From assembly GCA_018266845.1 (NCBI GenBank), contig JAFDZO010000009.1:84978-148977 (forward strand): a stretch of 64,000 nt of DNA. The letters run 5' to 3'. Positions within the stretch are counted from its first letter, which is position 1. The number at the start of each line of letters is the position of its first letter. Origin of the DNA: Bacteroidota bacterium. Its GTDB lineage: Bacteria > Bacteroidota > Ignavibacteria > Tepidaquicellales > Tepidaquicellaceae. Position numbers and translations under genes: made by a program. Positions 33,989 to 41,349 of this stretch are shown here, one piece after another. The notes beneath the pieces were generated by a model. That model searched no databases and was not told the DNA's origin. It saw nothing but the letters and a program-made list of their open reading frames with translations.

Positions 33989-34729
33989 ATGTCTTTCTCA
34001 ACAATTGAATGGACTGAAATGACTTGGAATCCAACAACGGGTTGCAATAAAATTTCTCAAGGTTGTAAATTTTGTTATGCTGAAGTTATGACAAAAAGAC
34101 TTACAGCAATGGGGATAGAAAAATATAAAAAGGGTTTTAAGATAGCGATACATCCGGAAACTTTAGATATTCCTAGAAAATGGAAAAAACCTCGATTGAT
34201 TTTTGTGAATTCAATGAGTGATTTATTCCATCCTGGCGTTCCACTTAGCTTTATAAAAAAAGTTTTTAAAACGATGAATGAATGTCCACAACATACATTT
34301 CAAGTTTTGACAAAAAGAGCAGATAGATTACATAAATTATCAAATAAATTAACTTGGACAAATAATATTTGGATGGGTGTTTCTGTTGAAGATGAAAAGG
34401 TTATTGATAGAATTGACTACTTGAGAGAAACAGGTGCATTTGTAAAATTTCTTTCTTTAGAACCGCTTATTGGACCATTATCAAATCTCGATTTAACAAA
34501 TATAAACTGGGCGATTGTCGGAGGTGAATCAGGTCCTAAATCAAGACAAATGTTAAAAGAATGGGTCATTGAAATTAAAGATCAATGCGAAGAACAAAAT
34601 GTAGGTTTCTTCTTTAAACAGTGGGGCGGAAGAAATAAAAAACAAGCAGGAAGAATTCTTGAAGGAAATCTATATAGTGAAAGTCCCAACAATGTGGAGT
34701 TCAATTTGTACTATCAAAAACAAGCCTAA
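33989..34729 (+). CDS. Phage Gp37/Gp68 family protein with three-Cys motif
   Basis: 246 residues. The start reads IEWTEMTWNPTTGCNKISQG and goes on to CKFCYAE: three Cys spaced C-x6-C-x2-C, the motif for which the family's partner is named, which recalls a radical-SAM-type iron-sulfur site. Other blocks are RLIFVNSMSDLFHPGVP near 72, FQVLTKRADRL near 103, IWMGVSVED near 127, FLSLEPLIGPL near 152, NWAIVGGESGP near 169 and FFFKQWGG near 209. The family occurs in phages and mobile regions; its function is unknown. The preceding TcmP-like gene is its partner. An inverted repeat follows at 34766. Confidence 0.82.
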   Translation: MSFSTIEWTEMTWNPTTGCNKISQGCKFCYAEVMTKRLTAMGIEKYKKGFKIAIHPETLDIPRKWKKPRLIFVNSMSDLFHPGVPLSFIKKVFKTMNECPQHTFQVLTKRADRLHKLSNKLTWTNNIWMGVSVEDEKVIDRIDYLRETGAFVKFLSLEPLIGPLSNLDLTNINWAIVGGESGPKSRQMLKEWVIEIKDQCEEQNVGFFFKQWGGRNKKQAGRILEGNLYSESPNNVEFNLYYQKQA

Positions 34730-34765
34730 CCTAACTAGTAAGTTTTTACTTTAAACCACCCCCTA

Positions 34766-34788
34766 CCCCCTCCTTAGTAAGGAGGGGG
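34766..34788. repeat. GC-rich perfect inverted repeat
   Basis: ccccctcctta and taaggaggggg form an almost loopless palindrome of about 9-11 bp, 37 bp after the Gp37/Gp68 stop, with a further ccccc just upstream. There is no T run after it, so it is a weak terminator at best. The same kind of short palindrome occurs between genes in many bacteria. Confidence 0.55.
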
Positions 34789-34897
34789 AAATAAATTTCA
34801 ATTTAAAATATTCCGGTAATTTTATCTTAAACTGACTTCATTGAATATCTTAGCTTCATTTGGTAACTTGAAAATCTGAAAACAAAATTCTCTCTTA

Positions 34898-35692
34898 TTG
34901 ATTTTAAGTTTAATTGCCGGATTCGTTACGGGTTTTATAATATCGGTTCCGCCTTTAGGTCCAACCTATTTTGCCATTCTTGCAAGGGGACTTAAAAAAG
35001 ATGTTAAGGGCGCAGTTACTATAGGGGCAGGCGCGGGATTTATGGATATGTTTTACATCTTAATCGCTTATGGCGGAGTAACTATAATTACAAGTTTTCT
35101 TCCGGCAGCAATTGAAAATTTTTTCGTTACGAATCAGAAAGTTTTTAGTGTCGCTCTCACGCTTTTAGGCTGCGCAGTCGTTATAATTTACGGAGTAAAA
35201 ATTATGAAGACGAAGAGCGTTGATATTGCAGGAGCTATGGAATCAGGCTCATCAAAAGAAATTGAAGAGCGAAGCCGTATGGCTGAAGAGCGTATGCACA
35301 AAACGGAGCATGAGCTTAGTAAAATTCTTCACTCGAAAAAAATTGAAGAGGAAAGAAAAGGATTATTCGCAGATTTTCTTGCAGGTGTGCTGCTGTGCCT
35401 TTCATCGGTTACGCTGCCTGCGTCATGGTTTGCAATCGTCAGTTATTTGAAAGGTTTCGGGATTATTGATGATTCGTTTATCAGCGGGTTTCTGCTTGCA
35501 ATTGGTGTGCTTGTCGGAACGACATTCTGGTTTTACCTTCTCGGAAAATTTGTTTCGTCTAATTCTCATAAAATAAAACCCTCTACCTTAAATAAGCTGA
35601 ATCTTTTCACCGGGATTTTTTTAATCATCCTTGGTGTTTTATTATTGTATAAGGCAATAGATTTTATGTTCTTCCATAAAATCAACATCTAA
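34898..35692 (+). CDS. LysE-family exporter
   Basis: 264 residues. The first stop upstream in this frame is at 34877, so TTG at 34898 is the only good start. There are about six membrane spans (near 2-22, 38-66, 78-98, 160-180, 195-215, 230-250). The start GFVTGFIISVPPLGPTYFAIL is the LysE/RhtB signature, and a charged cytoplasmic stretch of about 45 residues (about 105-150) interrupts the spans, longer than in typical family members. Such proteins export amino acids or related small molecules; the cargo is unknown. It lies 22 bp before the RING-like gene and may share a transcript. Confidence 0.8.
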   Translation: MILSLIAGFVTGFIISVPPLGPTYFAILARGLKKDVKGAVTIGAGAGFMDMFYILIAYGGVTIITSFLPAAIENFFVTNQKVFSVALTLLGCAVVIIYGVKIMKTKSVDIAGAMESGSSKEIEERSRMAEERMHKTEHELSKILHSKKIEEERKGLFADFLAGVLLCLSSVTLPASWFAIVSYLKGFGIIDDSFISGFLLAIGVLVGTTFWFYLLGKFVSSNSHKIKPSTLNKLNLFTGIFLIILGVLLLYKAIDFMFFHKINI

Positions 35693-35714
35693 AAATTTTC
35701 TCTGAATAATTTTA

Positions 35715-37181
35715 TTGCAAAAAGAAGTTTGCTCATATTGTCAAACTCCTGTAAAAAATGAGGATGAATTATTCTTCTGCCCTTCGTGCAATTCTCCTTA
35801 TCACAAAGAGTGCTGGTTTGAAAACGGCGGCTGCGCAGTTTACGGGTGTAACCAAAAATCAGTCAACTCCTATGAGATTAATCTGCGTGATACGCTTGTA
35901 AATGCAGAGTATCTTATTAATCAAAATAAATACACTGAAGCATTAGCTCTTGCGAGAAAGTATCTCCGCACGGATGATAACAGCACAGAGCTGAAAGTGC
36001 TTTATAACAAAGCTGTAACTCTAATAAACAATAAGCACAAACTTCTTGAGGGAGGGGATAACGCCTATCTTGAAAAAGATTTCAGCTCAGCGGAGGTTTT
36101 TTATAAAAACGCTTTGCAGTACTGCGATGAAGATGAGAAGAACATTGTAAACACTAAGCTGGAAATATTAGGGAGAAAAATTCCTGAACAAAAGAGGAGC
36201 GCTTTAGTAAGAAAATCGGTTATAACTTTTTTAGTTTTTTTGATTATAGGAGTCTGCGGATTTGCATTCTATTATTTTTACTATCTTGAAGAGGATAGAG
36301 AATTTGCCGAAATAGAGAAAAGCGAATCGTATAATGATATTCGTTCGATGGAGCTAAGTATAGAGAGGTATGAAAAATTTGCGAACAGATTTAAAGAGGG
36401 TCATTTGAATGAGAAAGCGTTAGATAAAATAAATCTTATCTCATACTCGCTTGCTAACAAGATTTTAGATACAGACTGGCGGAATGCTTTGAAGTATTAC
36501 AATAAAATTAATCATGTAAAAGATTCCAAGTCTCTGGATGACTTGTATAAAGCGATTTATGAAAATGCAGAGAGCGAGCTGGGCGGGATGATAGTGATTT
36601 CGAAGAAAATGAACTCTCTGGGAAAGTTTACCGAAGCAAAAGATGAACTTGAAAATGCCCTAAAGCTAATTGATTATTTCCCAGGAGAGACTTTTATGAA
36701 GGAGTTTAATCTTGTGAAAGATAATATCGGAATATTAAACAAGAAAATCTCGCTTCAGATAAAAGTAAAAAATATAGATAAAGAAATTGACGAGACTATT
36801 GACAAGCTGAAGTATTCAGGCAGCGCTCTGAATAATAAAAACCAAACCGATATATTCGGTATTATTAACGAGATGATAAAACCCGATGTATATTCCTTAA
36901 AAACAATAAATCCTGAGAAGATAGTTGCAGTTAAAATTACCGACGGGAAAAAATACAGGCAGGGAGAATTGGTGAATTTCACATGCACCGATAAGGGGTA
37001 TATAAACTCTCAGGACGACGGCGACGGGTTTTCGGTGCCGTATTACGAGCAGGCAGCGAAGGAGCCGGGAAGTGATTCTTCATTCCCTTCGGATAAAGAA
37101 ACTATGCTTCAACGGCTGAAATATTTGAAATCGCAAAAAGAAAAAGCCGATAGTGTGCTTAATTTGAAGCTAAGATTGTAG
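35715..37181 (+). CDS. Prokaryotic RING-like zinc finger, TPR and membrane-span protein
   Basis: 488 residues from TTG. The N-terminus (residues 6-45) is a zinc-finger of the prokaryotic RING type: CSYC, FFCPSC, PYHKECW, and GGCAVYGC, with all Cys/His ligands. A TPR-like helical repeat region follows (about 50-155), then one membrane span (about 168-190), and a second long helical part outside it (about 200-488). Prokaryotic RING proteins are found near signalling or protein-modification genes, but no ubiquitin-like gene is next to this one. The preceding LysE exporter is the only same-strand neighbour. The function is not known. Confidence 0.6.
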   Translation: MQKEVCSYCQTPVKNEDELFFCPSCNSPYHKECWFENGGCAVYGCNQKSVNSYEINLRDTLVNAEYLINQNKYTEALALARKYLRTDDNSTELKVLYNKAVTLINNKHKLLEGGDNAYLEKDFSSAEVFYKNALQYCDEDEKNIVNTKLEILGRKIPEQKRSALVRKSVITFLVFLIIGVCGFAFYYFYYLEEDREFAEIEKSESYNDIRSMELSIERYEKFANRFKEGHLNEKALDKINLISYSLANKILDTDWRNALKYYNKINHVKDSKSLDDLYKAIYENAESELGGMIVISKKMNSLGKFTEAKDELENALKLIDYFPGETFMKEFNLVKDNIGILNKKISLQIKVKNIDKEIDETIDKLKYSGSALNNKNQTDIFGIINEMIKPDVYSLKTINPEKIVAVKITDGKKYRQGELVNFTCTDKGYINSQDDGDGFSVPYYEQAAKEPGSDSSFPSDKETMLQRLKYLKSQKEKADSVLNLKLRL

Positions 37182-37341
37182 AAAGCGTGAGATGGGCTGC
37201 CGGTAAATTATTGTAATGTAAGAGTTTATAAAGACGGAGCAAGATTTTAAAAATATACTAAACTCCTTAAAGAATTGTATTGATTAATTTTCATATTCTT
37301 ATTATTTTAAAGTTTTGTCTAAAATTCGCACAAAAAGTTTC

Positions 37342-37424
37342 GGGTAGGTAGCGAAGCGGTCAAACGCAACAGACTGTAAATCTGTCGACTTAGGTCTTCG
37401 GAGGTTCGAATCCTTCCCTACCCA
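37342..37424 (+). tRNA. tRNA-Tyr (GUA)
   Basis: 83 nt with a long variable arm, as expected for bacterial tRNA-Tyr. The acceptor gggtagg/cctaccc is fully paired and the discriminator is A. The anticodon loop reads ctGTAaa. It is the first of four tRNAs before secE. Confidence 0.95.
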
Positions 37425-37492
37425 CTTCATACAGTTAGGAATTACGAGTTACAAATTAGTTTGTAAAGTTCTTTAAGAAAAATTTTTTTTAC

Positions 37493-37565
<73 letters not shown>

Positions 37566-37588
37566 CTAAGTTACTGTAGGTTTTTACT

Positions 37589-37661
37589 GCGGGAGTAACT
37601 CAGTTGGTAGAGTCACAGCCTTCCAAGCTGTTGGTCGCGGGTTCGAGTCCCGTCTCCCGCT
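37589..37661 (+). tRNA. tRNA-Gly (UCC)
   Basis: 73 nt. The acceptor gcgggag/ctcccgc pairs fully, with discriminator T. The anticodon stem is acagc/gctgt with loop ctTCCaa. It lies 23 bp after tRNA-Thr, probably on the same transcript. Confidence 0.95.
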
Positions 37662-37755
37662 CTAAAGTTACAAGTTTTACAAGTTTTTTAAGTACTACTC
37701 CCTCCAAATTCACTCTGAGAGGTTTAGAAAAAATAGATAATAAATAATTTTCATC

Positions 37756-37929
37756 ATGGCAAAAGAAGGTGCAAGAATAAAAATAAAGTTGGTGAGCGCT
37801 GAAGGTCCTCATAAAGGCAAATCAGTTTACGTTACAACTAAGAACAGAAATAACACAAAAGACAGACTTGAAAGAAAGAAGTATTGCAGGTGGACTAAGA
37901 AGCATATACTTCACAAGGAGACTAAATAA
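37756..37929 (+). CDS. rpmG: 50S ribosomal protein L33
   Basis: 57 residues from ATG. It reads MAKEGARIKIKLVSAEG at the start and VYVTTKNRNNTKDRLERKKY in the middle, with a Lys-rich end (TKKHILHKETK). Size, the T-T-K-N-R-x-N-T core and the position before tRNA-Trp and secE all fit L33. It has only one Cys, so it is the zinc-free form, which carries no CxxC pairs. It sits where tuf is found in many related genomes. Confidence 0.93.
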   Translation: MAKEGARIKIKLVSAEGPHKGKSVYVTTKNRNNTKDRLERKKYCRWTKKHILHKETK

Positions 37930-37933
37930 TTCT

Positions 37934-38006
37934 ACGGGTGTAGCTCAATTGGTAGAGTAGCGGTCTCCAAAACCGTTGGTTGGGGGTTCGAGTCCCTCCT
38001 CCCGTG
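37934..38006 (+). tRNA. tRNA-Trp (CCA anticodon)
   Basis: 73 nt. The anticodon loop ctCCAaa gives Trp, and the discriminator is G as expected. The T-arm is ggggg-ttcgagt-ccctc. The acceptor acgggtg/ctcccgt has one T-T mismatch (pair 6-67), and pairs 10-25 and 27-43 are G-T. Five bases after rpmG and just before secE is the usual site for this tRNA. Confidence 0.9.
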
Positions 38007-38033
38007 CCCGTTTCATTTTAAACGAATACAACA

Positions 38034-38249
38034 ATGAAAGAAAAAATTGTAGGTTTTTTCGATGACATGCTAAAGGAAATGAAAAAAGTTTCCTGGCCCA
38101 AAAAAACTGAGTTGAGAGGCTCCACAATAATTACTCTTGTTACAATGGTTATTTCGGCTGCTTTTGTCTATGGTATAGATAAACTGATTAGCTGGGTATT
38201 AATGTTAATTTTTGGCGGTTCGTCAACAACAACGCCTCCGCAGCAATAA
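38034..38249 (+). CDS. secE: Preprotein translocase subunit SecE
   Basis: 71 residues. An amphipathic start with the conserved KKVSWPKKTEL (residues 17-27) precedes one membrane span (about 33-60). SecE is the clamp of the SecYEG channel. The stop overlaps the nusG start (TAATG), and it follows tRNA-Trp by 27 bp, a conserved order. Confidence 0.93.
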   Translation: MKEKIVGFFDDMLKEMKKVSWPKKTELRGSTIITLVTMVISAAFVYGIDKLISWVLMLIFGGSSTTTPPQQ

Positions 38250-38890
38250 TGACAGAAGAAAACTTAAATATAGAAGAACAGAATACGGAAGAAACTATTT
38301 CGGCTGAAGAAGTAAAAAGCGCAGTTGAAATCGAAGACGATGCCAATAGTCCTTACAAGTGGTATGCAGTCAGAATTGTTTCAGGTCATGAAAATAAGGT
38401 AAAGCTTTATCTTGAAAATGAAATTAAAGCTGAAGGGCTTGAAGAAAGAATAAAGCTCGTTGTTATTCCTTACGAAAAAGTTTACGAAGTAAAAAACGGA
38501 AAGAAAAGAGTAAAACTGAAAAATTTTCTTCCCGGATATATTCTAATAAATGCGATTTTAAACGACAGTATCAGAGACTTCATTGCTAAAACCCCTTCCA
38601 TTATTAATATGGTAGGTGTGAAAAAAGGCAAGAAGCTTGACCCGATTCCTCTCAGCGCAAATGAAGTAAAGAGAATTAAAGCGCTTCTTTCGGAAGAGAA
38701 CGAAACGGAAAAAATTGACATTAACTTTAATGTCGGCGATGCTGTAAAGGTTACAAGCGGTCCTTTCAATAACTTCAACGGAAATATTCTTGAAATAAAT
38801 CCTGAGAAGATGAAAGTAAAAGTGATGGTAAGTATTTTCGGAAGAAAGACTCCTATCGAGCTTGAGCTAACGCAAATAGAAAGAGAATAA
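38249..38890 (+). CDS. nusG: Transcription elongation/antitermination factor NusG
   Basis: 213 residues. An acidic N-terminal extension of about 35 residues comes before the NGN domain (KWYAVRIVSGHENKVK from about 37, LPGYILINAIL near 97, NMVGVKKGKKLDPIPLS near 125). The KOW domain is at the end (NFNVGDAVKVTSGPFNNFNG near 155). NusG couples polymerase to the ribosome or to Rho. It shares a base with the secE stop. Confidence 0.95.
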   Translation: MTEENLNIEEQNTEETISAEEVKSAVEIEDDANSPYKWYAVRIVSGHENKVKLYLENEIKAEGLEERIKLVVIPYEKVYEVKNGKKRVKLKNFLPGYILINAILNDSIRDFIAKTPSIINMVGVKKGKKLDPIPLSANEVKRIKALLSEENETEKIDINFNVGDAVKVTSGPFNNFNGNILEINPEKMKVKVMVSIFGRKTPIELELTQIERE

Positions 38891-38912
38891 AAGAGTTTAA
38901 TTATATAATACT

Positions 38913-39338
38913 ATGGCAAAAAAAATAACAGGATACGTTAAACTTCAGATTCCGGCAGGCGGCGCAACAATGGCTCCTCCCGTAGGGCCCGCTCTCGGTC
39001 AAAGAGGTGTGAACGGTATGGAATTCTGCAAACAGTTTAATGCAAGAACTCAGGATAAAAAAGGATTAATCATTCCCGTTGTTATTACTGTTTTTTCGGA
39101 CAAGTCTTTTACGTTTATTACAAAGACTCCTCCGGCTGCAACATTACTTATTAAGGCAGCAGGAATTGAAAAAGGTTCAGGTGTTCCTAATAAGAATAAA
39201 GTGGGCAAAGTTACTTTAAAACAGGTAACGGAAATTGCCACAACAAAAATGCCAGATCTCAATGCTACCACAATTGAGTCGGCTATAAATTTAATCAAAG
39301 GTACTGCCCGCAGTATGGGTATTACAGTGGAAGGTTAA
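38913..39338 (+). CDS. rplK: 50S ribosomal protein L11
   Basis: 141 residues, standard length. Conserved blocks: [20 protein letters not shown] near 8-27, [29 protein letters not shown] near 66 and the C-terminal RNA-binding half ending [13 protein letters not shown]11 forms the GTPase-associated stalk base. It lies 20 bp before rplA, as usual. Confidence 0.97.
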   Translation: MAKKITGYVKLQIPAGGATMAPPVGPALGQRGVNGMEFCKQFNARTQDKKGLIIPVVITVFSDKSFTFITKTPPAATLLIKAAGIEKGSGVPNKNKVGKVTLKQVTEIATTKMPDLNATTIESAINLIKGTARSMGITVEG

Positions 39339-39358
39339 TTTAAAAAACCGAAAGCAAA

Positions 39359-40063
39359 ATGAAACTTACAAAAAGACAAAAAGAAAATTCAAAGATAGAC
39401 GTATCCAAAGAATATGGTATCGCCGAAGCTGTTGAATTATTAAAAAAGGCAAAAACTGCAAAGTTTGACGAGTCTGTTGATATTGCGGTTCGCCTCGGAG
39501 TTGACCCGAAGCACGCTGACCAGGTTGTCAGAGGTACGGTTTCTCTTCCGAATGGAACGGGAAAAAGCGTGAAGGTGTTAGTTATTGCTAAGAATCCCGA
39601 TAAACAGGAAGAAGCAAAGGCTGCGGGCGCAGACCATGCAGGTTTTGATGACTATCTAAAGCAAATCGCTGAGGGATGGACAGATATTGATGTAATTATT
39701 GCTACACCTGACTCTATGATGGAGCTTGGTAAGATTGCAAAAATTTTAGGACCAAGAGGTTTGATGCCGAATCCGAAAAGCGGTACCGTTACAATGGATG
39801 TAGGCACGGCAGTTAAAGAAGTAAAAGCAGGTAAGATTGATTTCAGAGTAGATAAAACAGGTATTGTGCACTCAATAATAGGGAAGATTTCGTTCGATAA
39901 CGGCAAATTAAAGGAAAACATCGTAACTTTCTTAAATACTATCATCAGATTAAAACCCGCTGCTGCAAAAGGAACTTACATTAAGAGCATTACTCTTTCC
40001 AGCACTATGGGTCCCGGAATCAAAATTGACAGGGCTTTGAATGATATGAAAGCTGCGGCTTAA
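39359..40063 (+). CDS. rplA: 50S ribosomal protein L1
   Basis: 234 residues, standard length. Recognised by [20 protein letters not shown] near 40, [11 protein letters not shown] near 138, and the C-terminal [20 protein letters not shown]1 is part of the mobile L1 stalk and in many bacteria represses its own operon by binding its mRNA. A 200-bp gap follows before rplJ. Confidence 0.97.
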   Translation: MKLTKRQKENSKIDVSKEYGIAEAVELLKKAKTAKFDESVDIAVRLGVDPKHADQVVRGTVSLPNGTGKSVKVLVIAKNPDKQEEAKAAGADHAGFDDYLKQIAEGWTDIDVIIATPDSMMELGKIAKILGPRGLMPNPKSGTVTMDVGTAVKEVKAGKIDFRVDKTGIVHSIIGKISFDNGKLKENIVTFLNTIIRLKPAAAKGTYIKSITLSSTMGPGIKIDRALNDMKAAA

Positions 40064-40126
40064 TTTTATAGGTTAGAAAATTTCCATTAAAATTAACAAT
40101 ACCAAGAATTTAAACACCCGGTAAAT

Positions 40127-40233
40127 AGCGTTTATTTATCGGGCTGTCTTATTTATATAAAAAAGTTTTACGCACTCGATTAATCTCATTGTGAGGGGAT
40201 TAGTCAGCCTTTTTAAATGCTTCTACATTTAAA
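40127..40233 (+). promoter_or_regulatory. Structured leader of rplJL (candidate L10-type leader)
   Basis: Two perfect or near-perfect hairpins fill the gap: cccggtaaata/tatttatcggg (40127-40137, 40143-40153; 11 bp with one G-T, loop gcgtt) and tttaaatg/catttaaa (40212-40219, 40226-40233). Between them, gattaatc and gggattagtc can pair imperfectly. In many bacteria L10(L12)4 binds this leader and blocks its own translation. The match to that class is by position and hairpins only. Confidence 0.5.
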
Positions 40234-40265
40234 AAAAATCTTAAACAACATTTACTTAAGAGAGA

Positions 40266-40799
40266 ATGAACAGAGATCAAAAAGCTGAGTTACAGGGTGA
40301 AATTCTTGAGATGCTGGATAGCTCTTCTGCGATTTATTTAACCGATTTTGCCGGAATAACGGTAGAGCAGGTTAATAATCTCCGCAAAGATTTCAAAAAG
40401 TCCGGTATCAGATACAAAGTTGTAAAGAATACACTTGTTAACAGGGCTCTTTCCGATTCGCAAAAGTATTCCTCTCATAAAGAATCAATTTCACCAGCTT
40501 TAAAAGGCACTACCGGAATAGTATTTGCCGGAGCCGACCCTGTAGAGCCGGCGAAGATTCTTAAAAAGCATTTTGATAAAATTGAAAAACCGAAGCTCAA
40601 ACTTGCAGTAATCGAGAATGAGATTTACGGAGATAAATCATTGAATCAAATTGCAGCGCTGCAAAGCAAACCTGAAATTATTGCCTCAATACTTGGCAGC
40701 TTAGATGCTCCTGTATCCGGCATAGTAGGTTCTATCAATGCAGTAATGAGAGACTTAGCAAGCGTTATTGAAGAAGCCGCGAAGAAAAAAGCAGCTTAA
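40266..40799 (+). CDS. rplJ: 50S ribosomal protein L10
   Basis: 177 residues. Blocks: SSAIYLTDFAGITVEQVNNL near 18, YKVVKNTLVNRAL near 48, KGTTGIVFAG near 80 and the C-terminal helix that anchors L7/L12 (NAVMRDLASVIEEAAKKKAA). L10 is the base of the L12 stalk. rplL follows 63 bp later. Confidence 0.96.
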   Translation: MNRDQKAELQGEILEMLDSSSAIYLTDFAGITVEQVNNLRKDFKKSGIRYKVVKNTLVNRALSDSQKYSSHKESISPALKGTTGIVFAGADPVEPAKILKKHFDKIEKPKLKLAVIENEIYGDKSLNQIAALQSKPEIIASILGSLDAPVSGIVGSINAVMRDLASVIEEAAKKKAA

Positions 40800-40862
40800 T
40801 TTATCCGGCGCTTTCAAGGCGTCGCTAACCAATTTTAAAAATTAAAAATAATAATAAATACA

Positions 40863-41240
40863 ATGTCTAAAGTAGCAGAATTAGTAGAAAAGATTGAAGC
40901 TCTTACACTTTTAGAAGCTTCTGAACTTAAAAAAGCATTAGAAGAAAAATTTGGAGTAACCGCTGCAGCACCAATGATGATGGCAGCAGGTCCGGGCGCA
41001 GGCGCACCGGCAGCTCCTGCTGAAGAGCAGACTGAATTCACAGTTATGTTAGTAGAAGCAGGCGCACAAAAAATCAACGTAATTAAAGCAGTTAAAAATG
41101 CTACCGGTTTAGGTTTAACCGAAGCAAAAGCTTTAGTTGAAGGCGCACCGAAACCAGTAAAAGAAAACATCTCAAAAGCAGATGCTGATAAATTAAAAGC
41201 TGAATTAGAAGCAGCAGGCGCTAAAGTAGAAGTAAAATAA
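40863..41240 (+). CDS. rplL: 50S ribosomal protein L7/L12
   Basis: 125 residues. N-terminal dimerisation part ([20 protein letters not shown]), an Ala/Gly/Pro hinge (about 35-55) and the conserved C-terminal domain ([33 protein letters not shown]). It is present in several copies per ribosome and recruits translational GTPases. A hairpin separates it from rpoB. Confidence 0.97.
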   Translation: MSKVAELVEKIEALTLLEASELKKALEEKFGVTAAAPMMMAAGPGAGAPAAPAEEQTEFTVMLVEAGAQKINVIKAVKNATGLGLTEAKALVEGAPKPVKENISKADADKLKAELEAAGAKVEVK

Positions 41241-41290
41241 TTTGGCGTTACTTAGTTTTATCAGTTCATTCATATAAAATTAACACAAAT

Positions 41291-41320
41291 AATCCCGGTA
41301 AACATCATGCCGGGATTATT
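41291..41320 (+). terminator. Hairpin between rplL and rpoB (possible attenuator)
   Basis: An 8-bp stem aatcccgg/ccgggatt (41291-41298, 41310-41317) with an 11-nt loop and a short atttg tail. It sits where E. coli has a partial terminator that lowers rpoBC relative to ribosomal genes. The tail has few T, so read-through would be high. Confidence 0.55.
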
Positions 41321-41349
41321 TGCTAAATATATCCGGAGGAAAAACCCAG

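Noticed and set aside
37600..37812. Minus-strand open frame ending in RETGLEPATNSLEG-like residues
   Set aside because: It is the antisense of tRNA-Gly; such frames are a common annotation artefact. The frame at 37945-38127 opposite tRNA-Trp is rejected for the same reason.
41320..41349. TTG start for rpoB
   Set aside because: It lies in the attenuator tail; the ATG at 41350 has ggagga at the right distance.
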